Origin: UBA9732 sp031935845
GTDB lineage: Bacteria > Spirochaetota > Spirochaetia > Sphaerochaetales > Sphaerochaetaceae
Assembly: GCA_031935845.1 (NCBI GenBank)
Contig: JAJBWA010000115.1
Span: forward strand, 1 to 9,176
Direction of reading: 5' to 3'
Length of the DNA stretch: 9,176 nucleotides
The notes beneath the pieces were generated by a model. That model was not told where the DNA came from and did no database searches. It worked only from the letters and a program-made list of their open reading frames with translations. Numbering within the stretch: the first letter of the stretch is position 1; every line of letters begins with the position of its first letter. Shown one piece after another: positions 1-6,295 of the stretch. The translations under genes were made by a program, and so were the position numbers.

Positions 1-86
1 ACCCTGTCGTAGCCGGTCTCGGCGCTTACCTGTGTGTTGTTCCGCCCTGAGCAATGCAGGTCGAGAATCCGTTTGTAAGATACCAT
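1..86 (-). CDS. istA: IS21-type transposase IstA, N-terminal fragment (runs off window)
   Basis: Only the first 28 codons are present, read leftward from an ATG at 86-84. The peptide begins MVSYKRILDLHCSGRNNTQV. An opening of this type, a short helix followed by a helix-turn-helix start, is typical of IstA transposases of the IS21 family, which bind the element ends and catalyse strand transfer with the IstB ATPase. A clean GGAGG lies 9 bases upstream of the start (plus-strand 96-100), which supports it. The catalytic DDE domain and istB would be left of the window. The frame is open to position 1, so nothing suggests it is broken. The family call rests on a short stretch plus the terminal repeats behind it. 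Confidence 0.65.
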   Translation of the reverse strand, partial: MVSYKRILDLHCSGRNNTQVSAETGYDR

Positions 87-114
87 CTGTTCTTACCTCC
101 ATAGTTGCGAATTG

Positions 115-136
115 CTCCCCCCATAATCCGGGGGAG
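115..136. repeat. GC-rich hairpin in the IS leader
   Basis: CTCCCCC at 115-121 is perfectly complementary to GGGGGAG at 130-136, giving a 7-bp G/C-rich stem with an 8-base loop. It lies between the IS terminal repeats and the istA start. There is no T-run on either side, so it is not a standard terminator. It may damp transcription into the transposase gene from outside. Confidence 0.4.
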
Positions 137-176
137 ATTCCCTATGGTACAGGTAAAACTGGTGGTGAGGTTTATG

Positions 177-255
177 CGGATTTAGCTGATGAGAAATTTC
201 CGGATTCCACTGGTGAAAGTGGCCGGATTAACCAGCGGACTGATAATTTGGGATT
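177..255 (-). repeat. IS21-type terminal repeat array (four degenerate units)
   Basis: Read on the minus strand, the motif AATCC(G/C) recurs at plus-strand positions 250-255, 224-229, 201-206 and 177-182, with intervals of 26, 23 and 24 bases. Each unit then continues with a variable stretch and a CAG/CTGG-like box, for example CACCAG or CATCAG. Multiple short direct repeats at the ends are characteristic of IS21-family elements and are transposase-binding sites. The array overlaps the last codons of the XRE gene. Confidence 0.7.
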
Positions 256-481
256 GAGATCTTTCATTTCCAATTAGCTTATCTATGGAAACCTTAAAGT
301 GTTTTGCAATGCCAGCAAGCTGATCCAAAGTGAAACTCTTCTTGTCGTTTTCACTTAAAGCCTTGCTTACATTGGATTGAGACATTCCAAGAATGCCTGC
401 AAGAGCTGATTGAGTAATATTGTTATCATCCATCAGCTTCTTGATATTCCGAATCAAAATATCAGTATCGTAAAACGCCAT
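182..481 (-). CDS. XRE-family repressor with C-terminus replaced by IS sequence
   Basis: A 99-residue leftward protein with an N-terminal XRE/Cro-CI helix-turn-helix at about residues 10-68; the turn and recognition helix are visible as TQSALAGILGMSQSNVSKAL. It is a sequence-specific DNA-binding repressor by family, and its divergent position before the early genes suggests it is the phage immunity repressor. The ATG at 481-479 has AGGAGA 9 bases upstream. From about residue 72 the codons lie in the IS21-type end, and the stop (184-182) lies inside a terminal repeat. The tail after GNE is therefore probably not native, and an effector or dimerisation region may be lost. The DNA-binding domain itself is complete, so the protein may still bind. 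It could equally be a naturally short repressor that lost only a few residues. Confidence 0.85.
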   Translation of the reverse strand: MAFYDTDILIRNIKKLMDDNNITQSALAGILGMSQSNVSKALSENDKKSFTLDQLAGIAKHFKVSIDKLIGNERSQSQIISPLVNPATFTSGIRKFLIS

Positions 482-507
482 ATTGTATATTCTCCTGGAG
501 CATTAAA

Positions 508-563
508 ATTCAAAATTGATATGTTTATTCAATATTTGAATATAGCATAGCACGACATATAGA
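508..563 (+). promoter_or_regulatory. Candidate repressor operators and rightward promoter
   Basis: The AT-rich space between the divergent repressor and the rightward genes holds a near-perfect inverted repeat: ATTCAA (527-532), TAT, TTGAAT (536-541), extendable by one pair. A weaker copy is TCAA (510-513), AA, TTGA (516-519). The centres are about 20 bp apart, two helical turns, as expected for cooperative repressor dimers. TTGAAT (536-541) with TATAGA (558-563) and a 16-base spacer could be the rightward -35 and -10, so a bound repressor would cover the promoter. The reverse strand has TTGAAT and AT-rich sequence usable for the leftward gene. This is inferred from pattern only. Confidence 0.5.
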
Positions 564-601
564 CTGATTACATAAAAAAAAGAATTCCAGATATTGAGCT
601 G

Positions 602-861
602 AGAGCAGATACATCATCTGCTTTCACCTGAGTGCCTGGCACTCTGATAGACAAATCTCAAAGTCCGAGATGGCCATTAGGACGGCGGGATGCATGGAAA
701 ATCCAGCTACAGCTTAGCTGTACTGGGTATGAAAATGCACCCACCGTACTTCATCACGCCCATTTTCGGTCTGGATGAGTCTGCGGTCATTTTCTGCCTG
801 AAGGCTCTTTTCCTTTTGCGTTCCGCTGTCCGAACCACATCCGGCGGAAAGGAACGCAAAA
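602..861 (+). promoter_or_regulatory. Multi-hairpin leader ahead of the sigma-like gene, with ribosome-site switch
   Basis: This stretch has no confident gene but is rich in inverted repeats: 604-610 with 616-622 (7 bp, 5-base loop); 630-636 with 638-644 (7-base arms around one base); 655-659 with 667-671; 703-706 plus 708-713 with 717-722 plus 723-726 (10 bp with one bulge, TTA loop); 731-737 with 761-767; and 814-824 with 851-861 (11 bp). The last stem buries the Shine-Dalgarno region and the A of the ATG at 861. An alternative stem, 821-826 with 844-849, shares bases with it and would leave AGGA (850-853) and the start free. That is the layout of a translational switch. It could also be coincidental structure in a long 5' leader. 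Confidence 0.45.
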
Positions 862-1391
862 TGAAACTCAGAATCCGTTATGAGAACGAACTGCAGTACC
901 TCGAGCTCAATGCTGAGGACACAGAGAGACTTTGGATAAGTCTTTCTCTGGAGGGAGAAGGCCTTTCGCAGGCGGAAAGGGAAAACAGGATTGAGGAGTT
1001 CTTTGAGGAACAATTCAACAGACCTGAATACAACAACTGGCATAAGGAAACTCGCCGCATCGGCAACTCAAAGGCAAGACCTAAGGAGGACAATGGCGAG
1101 GTTGAGGTCTCGGAACCACTCATGTCGGAGGTGATCGATGACCGCATCTTCATGCAGGATGAAATCCGCAGAGACGAACAGGAGGAGTACGAAGAAGTCT
1201 GTGACAGGGTTCGTACCATTCTTGCCAAAAAGCCACATTGGGCGGAAGCATTCATCGCAGTCCGAATCGACGGTGTCTCAGTCAACGACCATGCGGCTTC
1301 CATCGGAGTCAAGGATGCCAGCATTGTCTCAAAGTGGCTCAGCCGTGCGGAAAAGAAACTCAGGGAAAAATATCGGAACCGTCAGATTTGA
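861..1391 (+). CDS. Sigma-70 region 4-like regulator (phage/mobile-element type)
   Basis: A 176-residue acidic protein that resembles the sigma-70-like factors carried by Bacillota phages and integrative elements. The N-terminal half has a beta-rich start and an RPEYNNWHKETRR stretch (residues ~54-66), which I recognise from this group. Residues ~108-172 form a helical segment like sigma region 4, with a helix-turn-helix around DHAASIGVKDASIVSKWLSR. It probably recruits RNA polymerase or recognises -35 elements to switch on phage genes. I chose the ATG at 861 because GGAAAGGA lies just upstream and family similarity starts there. The frame stays open 171 bases further upstream to an ATG at 690, so a longer product is possible. 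A hairpin followed by T residues comes just after the stop. Confidence 0.7.
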   Translation: MKLRIRYENELQYLELNAEDTERLWISLSLEGEGLSQAERENRIEEFFEEQFNRPEYNNWHKETRRIGNSKARPKEDNGEVEVSEPLMSEVIDDRIFMQDEIRRDEQEEYEEVCDRVRTILAKKPHWAEAFIAVRIDGVSVNDHAASIGVKDASIVSKWLSRAEKKLREKYRNRQI

Positions 1392-1397
1392 CAATCC

Positions 1398-1434
1398 TTC
1401 GAGGCTACCAGTCAGAGAGTAACCTCGAGTTTTT
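1398..1434 (+). terminator. Weak intrinsic terminator after the sigma-like gene
   Basis: TCGAGG (1399-1404) pairs with CCTCGA (1423-1428), with a flanking G-T pair, and TTTTT follows at 1430-1434. The loop is long (18 bases), so termination would be partial. It lies 7 bases after the stop at 1391 and before the vapE gene, so it could adjust early readthrough. Confidence 0.35.
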
Positions 1435-1450
1435 GATATGGAGGTTTGAT

Positions 1451-1540
1451 GTGGATGATATCAACTATGCTGAAGACCACCTTGCTTCGGCCATCGGAGG
1501 CACAGATGTGAAGATGATGGGAGGTGCTGGCAATGCGTGA
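1451..1540 (+). CDS. Possible 29-residue leader peptide overlapping vapE
   Basis: A short frame starting at GTG 1451 has an excellent GGAGG (1440-1444) 6 bases upstream. It encodes 29 residues beginning VDDINYAEDHLASAIGG and ending at TGA 1538-1540, so it overlaps the vapE start (1533) by 8 bases in another frame. The strong ribosome site and overlap suggest translational coupling to vapE. I do not recognise the peptide. It could be a real small phage protein, the remnant of a longer one (the frame is open further upstream), or chance. Confidence 0.3.
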   Translation: MDDINYAEDHLASAIGGTDVKMMGGAGNA

Positions 1541-3875
1541 TCTACCGATAGCATACGGCAACAGTTGCCAGGCAAAGTTCTGGTCAAACAAGACCATACG
1601 GTGGAACAAGCTCTGTGAGAGGCTGAGGACTACCGTTCGCACAAGCGAGACGGCAGAAGAATATGCGAAGATGAAGAAGGCAGACAAAGAGGCTGCGAAG
1701 GACAGAGGTGGATTCGTCGCAGGGCATTTGAGGGAAAACCGCAGGAAAACCGAAACCGTGGTCTGCAGATCCATTCTTGCATTGGATGGAGACAAGCTAG
1801 AGAAAGGTTTTTTCGATAGGTTCAAGGCGGGGTGCGGATACAAGGCAGCCTTTTACTCGACCCACAGCCATACGCCAGATAATCCGAGGGGACGCTTCCT
1901 GCTTCCATTCTCAAGGGATGTGACTCCTGACGAATATGTGGCGATTGCGAGGTTCCTTGCTTCGGAGTGGGGGATCGACCAGTTCGACGAATGCTCATAC
2001 AAGCCGAACCAGCTCATGTACTGGCCTACGACGCCTTCGAACGGGGAGTACGTCTTTGAGGAAGTCGAGGGTCCTTGGCTTGATCCTGATGAGTATCTTT
2101 CCTCTCATGTCGATTGGAAGGACTGCTCTCTCTTGCCGACCTCAAGCAGGGAAAGTACCGTAAGGGAGTCTGCAAGTAAGCCACAGGAGGACCCTCTTGC
2201 AAAGAGTGGTGTTGTCGGGGTTTTCTGCAGGACTTACACAATAGAGGATGTGATGGACAGGTTCCTGTCCGATGTGTATGCACAGTCAGCAGTGGAGGGA
2301 AGGTATGACTATGTCCGCGGGGAAGGTAGCGCAGGCGTAGTTGTCTACGACGGCAAGTTCGCATACAGCCATCATGCCACAGATCCTGCGGGTGGCAAGC
2401 TCCTCAATGCATTCGATCTTGTGAGGATCCATAGGTTCGGAGATGAGAAGGACACCTTCAATGCGATGTGCGGTTTTGCAGTCGAGGATGATGCCGTGAA
2501 GGTCCGTCTTGCCGAAGAGCGCCTAACGGATGCAAAGACGGACTTCTCCGGTACCGATGATGAATGGAAGAAAAGGCTCAGATACCAGTCAAGGTCGGGT
2601 CTTCTCGAGAACAGTGTGTTCAACCTGAACCTCATCCTCAACAATGACCCTGACTTCAGGAATTTTGCATACAACGAACTTGCGAACCGTATCCAAATTA
2701 TAGGGTCTCTCCCTTGGGAAAGACCTGAGGGAAACCTGTTCTGGAGGGATGCCGACACGGCGCAGCTCAAGTCCGTCATCGATGCGCGATACCTGCCGTT
2801 CTCGACAAGGAACCATGACGTTGCATTTACAAAGATTGCGGATGACAGGCATTTCCACCCGGTCAGGGACTATCTTGACGGCCTTCCTTTCTGGGACGGA
2901 ACAAAGCGTGTCGAGGATGTTTTCATAAGATATCTGCAGGCTGATGACACCGATTATATCAGGACTGTCACACGCAAGACGTTTGCCGCTGCGGTGGCGA
3001 GAGTCTACGAACCAGGGGTAAAGTTTGACTGTGTCCCCGTCCTGGACGGAGATCAGGGGATAGGCAAGTCGTCGATTGTGAAGGACCTTGTCTCACCTGA
3101 GTATTATTCTGAAACGCTGTCACTCACCGATATGGACGACAAGTCGGGTGCTGAGAAGCTGCAGGGCTTCTGGGTTGTCGAGATTGGAGAGCTTGCCGGT
3201 ATGAAAAAGGCTGACATCGAGAAGGTCAAGGCGTTCCTCTCCACATCTGACGACAAGTACCGTCCTTCATACGGGAAGGTCGTCGAAAGCCATCCGAGAC
3301 AGTGCATCATCATCGCTACGGTCAATGGTGAAAGAGGCTATCTGCGTGACATCACAGGCAACCGTCGTTTCTGGATCATCAAACTGCATCAGAAGAGACA
3401 GAAGAAGACATGGAATTTCGATGAGGAGTTCCGCAATCAGTTCTGGGCGGAGGCAAAGGCAATCTGGAGGTCTGGAGAGAAGCTTTACCTGGAAGGTGAT
3501 GTTCTGGAACAGGCGGAGAAGGAACAGCAGTCTGCGATGGAAGTGGATGAGCGTGTCGGAATGATAGAGGAATATCTTAACACTCCGTTGCCGGAAGGAT
3601 GGGAAGATATGGATATCTATGCCAGACGCAGTTATCTCAGCGGCAATGAATTCGGTGTTCCTGTCCGTGACGGCAGCACCTGGCGTACCGAAGTCAGTAA
3701 TGCGGAGATCTGGTGCGAGTGTTTCGGTAAGAATCTTCAGGAACTCAAGCCATCAGACAGTTATGGAATTGCTGCAATGATGGCCCAGGCCCAAGGATGG
3801 GAGCGGACTACGCAGATCAAGCGTCAGCCACTATACGGCAGACAGCGGCTCTACCGTCTTGCCCATATAGACTGA
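1533..3875 (+). CDS. vapE: Primase-helicase: AEP-like primase fused to VapE (superfamily 3-like) ATPase
   Basis: A 780-residue replication protein. The N-terminal third resembles archaeo-eukaryotic-type primases: an acidic LALDGD motif at 82-87, YSTHSH at 108-113 before DNPRGR, and FDECSYKPNQLMYWP at 151-165. The C-terminal half is a virulence-associated-E/D5-like helicase: Walker A GDQGIGKS at 506-513, a Walker B-like WVVEIGEL at 547-554, IIIATVN at 592-598, then an arginine-rich TGNRRFW at 608-614. It should prime and unwind DNA at the phage origin. The start is the ATG at 1533, with GGGAGG 8 bases upstream; a GTG at 1524 would sit directly against the ribosome site. No phage DNA polymerase gene is seen nearby, so host polymerase probably extends the primers. 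Length and motifs look complete. Confidence 0.92.
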   Translation: MRDLPIAYGNSCQAKFWSNKTIRWNKLCERLRTTVRTSETAEEYAKMKKADKEAAKDRGGFVAGHLRENRRKTETVVCRSILALDGDKLEKGFFDRFKAGCGYKAAFYSTHSHTPDNPRGRFLLPFSRDVTPDEYVAIARFLASEWGIDQFDECSYKPNQLMYWPTTPSNGEYVFEEVEGPWLDPDEYLSSHVDWKDCSLLPTSSRESTVRESASKPQEDPLAKSGVVGVFCRTYTIEDVMDRFLSDVYAQSAVEGRYDYVRGEGSAGVVVYDGKFAYSHHATDPAGGKLLNAFDLVRIHRFGDEKDTFNAMCGFAVEDDAVKVRLAEERLTDAKTDFSGTDDEWKKRLRYQSRSGLLENSVFNLNLILNNDPDFRNFAYNELANRIQIIGSLPWERPEGNLFWRDADTAQLKSVIDARYLPFSTRNHDVAFTKIADDRHFHPVRDYLDGLPFWDGTKRVEDVFIRYLQADDTDYIRTVTRKTFAAAVARVYEPGVKFDCVPVLDGDQGIGKSSIVKDLVSPEYYSETLSLTDMDDKSGAEKLQGFWVVEIGELAGMKKADIEKVKAFLSTSDDKYRPSYGKVVESHPRQCIIIATVNGERGYLRDITGNRRFWIIKLHQKRQKKTWNFDEEFRNQFWAEAKAIWRSGEKLYLEGDVLEQAEKEQQSAMEVDERVGMIEEYLNTPLPEGWEDMDIYARRSYLSGNEFGVPVRDGSTWRTEVSNAEIWCECFGKNLQELKPSDSYGIAAMMAQAQGWERTTQIKRQPLYGRQRLYRLAHID

Positions 3876-4025
3876 AACACAGCCAAGCGTCACAACACAA
3901 CTTTTTCCCTTATATCCGTTTTACGTTTTTTACATATAGGGAATAAGAACCCGTGAACGCACACGCGAAACAAATATATAGGGTTAAGTTGTGCATTTGT
4001 GTTCCTTGTGTCACGGAGAAAGCCC
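3876..4025 (+). other. AT-rich intergenic region with inverted and direct repeats (possible origin or leader)
   Basis: This 150-base gap lies between the primase-helicase and the nuclease genes. TTCCCTTATAT (3905-3915) is complementary to ATATAGGGAA (3934-3943) with one bulged base. The box ATATAGGG recurs as a direct repeat at 3976-3983. GTCACAAC-type and TTGTG-type boxes flank the gap (3889-3900 and 3999-4014) in opposite orientations. No T-run follows the stem, so it is not a typical terminator. The position beside vapE and the AT-rich core would suit a replication origin or a transcript-processing leader; neither is shown. Confidence 0.35.
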
Positions 4026-4307
4026 ATGAAAGAAAAGGATATTGAGAGAAAACTTGTTGATGAGATAGGAAAATGTGGGGGCAAGGCGGTGAAGTTCGTG
4101 TCCCCGGGATTTGACGGGATGCCTGACAGACTGGTGCTTATGCCCGGAGGAAGATGCTTCTTCGTGGAACTCAAGGCACCGGGGAAGAAGCCTGGAGCTC
4201 TTCAAATGAAAAGGCATAGGATGCTTCAGGGCCTTGGCTTCAGGGTGTATGTGGCGGACACATACGAGTCGGTGACGGAGGTGGTTGATGAGATACGAAC
4301 CGCATGA
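4026..4307 (+). CDS. VRR-NUC domain nuclease
   Basis: A 93-residue stand-alone VRR-NUC protein of the PD-(D/E)XK nuclease superfamily. Visible core: GMPDRLVL at 31-38 with the metal-binding D34, then FFVELK at 45-50 giving E48-x-K50, then Q60 in an LQMKRH context. E7 in the first helix may complete the site. Single-domain phage VRR-NUC proteins are thought to cut branched or flapped DNA during replication and recombination. The ATG at 4026 has GGAG 7 bases upstream; an in-frame GTG at 3999 lacks a good site. Its last 20 bases overlap the SNF2-like helicase gene, so the two are probably coupled. All expected active-site residues appear to be present. Confidence 0.88.
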   Translation: MKEKDIERKLVDEIGKCGGKAVKFVSPGFDGMPDRLVLMPGGRCFFVELKAPGKKPGALQMKRHRMLQGLGFRVYVADTYESVTEVVDEIRTA

Positions 4308-5652
4308 ATACCAGAAGTATGCAATCAGGTACATAGAGGAGCATAGTACCTCAGCCATATTCCTCGATTGCGGATTGGGGAAGACGAGCATCACGCTTTC
4401 CGCCATCAACATCCTTCTACGTGACAGCTTCAATGTGTCGAGGGTGCTTGTCATCGCACCCCTTCGTGTAGCGAAGGAGACGTGGCCGGCTGAGATCGGA
4501 AAGTGGGACCACCTCAATGGACTGACATACAGTGTCGCTGTAGGCACCGAGTCCGAAAGGCTTGCCGCCCTCGATTCCAGATCCGACATCTGCATCATCA
4601 ACCGCGAGAACGTACAGTGGCTTGTGGAGGAGAGCGGTAGAAAGTTCGACTTCGATATGGTCGTGATTGACGAGCTGTCATCCTTCAAGAGCCACCAGTC
4701 CAAGAGGTTCAAGGCACTTATGAAGGTGAGGCCTTATGTAAGAAGGATGGTAGGACTTACCGGCACACCATCTTCAAATGGTCTGATGGACCTGTGGGCG
4801 GAGTATAAGATCTTGGACATGGGGCGGAGGCTTGGAAGATACATCACACGGTACTGCCTGAAGTATTTTGAGCCAGACAGGAGGAACGGGATGCAGGTGT
4901 TCTCCTACAGACCGCTTCCCGGGGCCGAGGAGGCCATATATGAAGCCGTATCCGACATGACCATAAGCATGAGGAGTACAGACCACATCAAGATGCCTGA
5001 GAGACTGGATACCGAATGTGTGGTGGAACTTTCCGAAATGGAGAGGAAGCTTTACGAGTCTTTGAAGGAAGAGTATGTCCTGTCCCATGAAGGCGGGGAG
5101 ATAACGGCTGCAAATGCAGCGGTTCTTACTGGAAAGCTGCTGCAGCTTGCCAACGGTTGTCTTTACGCGGATGACGGCAGTTCCCTGAAGGTCCATGAGA
5201 GGAAGCTTGATGCCCTGGAGGACATAGTCGAGTCCTTGAACGGAAAGCCCGTCCTTGTCGTGTACTGGTTCAGGCATGATGCGGAGAGGATTATCGGGAT
5301 GCTTCAGAAGAAGGAAATCGGATGTCTCGACCTCTCCACTGAAGGTGCTGTGGGGAAGTGGAACAGCGGAAGATGGTCCGTGGGTCTCGTCCACCCTGCT
5401 TCGGCGGGGCATGGACTCAATCTTCAGGATGGAGGAAGCCACATCGTTTGGTTCGGCCTCACATGGTCACTCGAACTGTATCAGCAGACCAATGCAAGAC
5501 TTTGGCGCCAGGGGCAAAAGTCTTCAACCGTTGTAATACAGCACATTGTTGCTGCAGGAACAATGGACGAGAGAGTACTTGCAGCGCTGAAGGGAAAAGC
5601 TTCCGTCCAGGATGCTTTGATTGATGCCGTCAAGGCGGAGGTTTGTGCGTGA
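4288..5652 (+). CDS. SNF2/DEAD-box-type DNA helicase or translocase
   Basis: A 454-residue superfamily 2 ATPase with SNF2-like features. Motif I is DCGLGKT at 27-33, motif II is DELS at 128-131 (a DEAH-box variant), motif III is GLTGTP at 156-161, and motifs V and VI are near ASAGHGLNLQ and QQTNARLWRQGQ (399-410, with the arginine fingers). Such proteins move along duplex DNA using ATP; in phage replication modules they sit with VapE and VRR-NUC and probably remodel forks or recombination intermediates. The ATG at 4288 has GGAGGT 5 bases before it, and an in-frame TTG lies directly in front. It overlaps the nuclease gene by 20 bases, and its stop overlaps the next gene's GTG start (GTGA). Confidence 0.9.
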   Translation: MRYEPHEYQKYAIRYIEEHSTSAIFLDCGLGKTSITLSAINILLRDSFNVSRVLVIAPLRVAKETWPAEIGKWDHLNGLTYSVAVGTESERLAALDSRSDICIINRENVQWLVEESGRKFDFDMVVIDELSSFKSHQSKRFKALMKVRPYVRRMVGLTGTPSSNGLMDLWAEYKILDMGRRLGRYITRYCLKYFEPDRRNGMQVFSYRPLPGAEEAIYEAVSDMTISMRSTDHIKMPERLDTECVVELSEMERKLYESLKEEYVLSHEGGEITAANAAVLTGKLLQLANGCLYADDGSSLKVHERKLDALEDIVESLNGKPVLVVYWFRHDAERIIGMLQKKEIGCLDLSTEGAVGKWNSGRWSVGLVHPASAGHGLNLQDGGSHIVWFGLTWSLELYQQTNARLWRQGQKSSTVVIQHIVAAGTMDERVLAALKGKASVQDALIDAVKAEVCA

Positions 5653-5873
5653 TTGAGGAAAAGGCATGCATCAATCTGATGTTCAGCATCGTGAGGATTG
5701 CCATTGTGGACTGGAAGCGGGCGAACAGGATGCTGATATCCAATCCCGACAATGAGGCTGCAAAGGAACTGAAGAAGGATTGCGAGGACTTCTTCAGGGG
5801 AGAACTATATGCGGAATTCCGCGATTATGCCGACGGTGAACTGCCCGAGGACATACTAGAGGAACTTGAATGA
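5649..5873 (+). CDS. Small phage protein of unknown function, translationally coupled
   Basis: A 74-residue, mostly helical, acidic protein. The GTG at 5649 is chosen because GGAGG lies 7 bases upstream (5637-5641); its GTGA overlaps the helicase stop, and its own stop forms an ATGA overlap with the next gene. The pattern of an N-terminal helix, NPDNEAAKELKKDCEDFF in the middle and an acidic tail resembles small uncharacterised proteins that I recall at this place, before DUF1492 genes, in Clostridia-type prophages. No catalytic motif, metal-binding cluster or membrane segment is visible. Its coupling to both neighbours suggests a role in late replication or in the switch to late transcription. 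Function unknown. Confidence 0.7.
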   Translation: MIEEKACINLMFSIVRIAIVDWKRANRMLISNPDNEAAKELKKDCEDFFRGELYAEFRDYADGELPEDILEELE

Positions 5874-6295
5874 CTGCGAAGGAATATTTGAATCAGGCCT
5901 TCTACTTCAACAGGCAGATAAAGGCAAAAGAGAAGAGACTGGAATGGCTCCGGGAGATTACACCCGGTCCCTGCATGCGGTTTTCCGAGGAGTTGAAGGC
6001 GGCAGGCAACCAAAGGAGTTCAGTGGTAGAGAGTGCCGCACTTAATATTGTGGCCCTTGAGAACGAAATTGCGGATGACATCGTGCATCTACTTGCGATT
6101 ACGAAGGACATCGAGAAAAAGATAAGGCAGATCGACTCGATGGAGATGCGTACAATCCTGGAGATGAGGTATCTCTCGTTCATGAGCTGGGAGGAAATTA
6201 CAGCAAGAATGGGATATGGTTCAAGCTATGTGTTTAGAAAACATCGTGAGGCTCTTCGGGCATTGAACCTTGGGGACTTTGGATTCCAGCAATGA
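5870..6295 (+). CDS. DUF1492-like phage transcriptional regulator (sigma region 4-like)
   Basis: A 141-residue protein matching the DUF1492 pattern: an N-terminal MTAKEYLNQAF opening, long helices likely to form a coiled coil (about 15-90), and a C-terminal helix-turn-helix (about 93-132) with RTILEMRYLSFMSWEEITAR. The latter resembles sigma-70 region 4. Members occur near the end of the early or replication operon and are thought, like ArpU-type proteins, to control late transcription. The ATG at 5870 is preceded by GAGGAA at 5 bases and overlaps the upstream stop as ATGA. It lies just before the terminator and the HNH/terminase genes, which suits a late activator. It is complete. Confidence 0.85.
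   Translation: MTAKEYLNQAFYFNRQIKAKEKRLEWLREITPGPCMRFSEELKAAGNQRSSVVESAALNIVALENEIADDIVHLLAITKDIEKKIRQIDSMEMRTILEMRYLSFMSWEEITARMGYGSSYVFRKHREALRALNLGDFGFQQ

Larger units (their letters stand above)
1..266 (-). mobile_element. IS21-family insertion sequence, istA-proximal end (partial)
   Basis: This is one end of an insertion sequence that continues beyond the left edge. Two things support it: an IstA-like transposase start reading leftward (86 to 1), and, behind that start, a run of degenerate repeats typical of IS21-family ends. On the minus strand the repeat units each begin with AATCC (plus-strand positions 250-255, 224-229, 201-206 and 177-182) and are 23 to 26 bases apart. The outer boundary is uncertain. 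IS21-family ends begin with TG, and the TG read on the minus strand from 266 is the best candidate, with 272 as an alternative. The insertion falls in the 3' part of the XRE repressor gene. The other end, istB and the target duplication are outside the window. Confidence 0.75.

Noticed and set aside
4011..4712. A long leftward open frame of 233 codons opposite the nuclease and helicase genes.
   Set aside because: It lies antisense to two genes with clear motifs, has no ribosome site and shows no recognisable domain. It is an antisense shadow.
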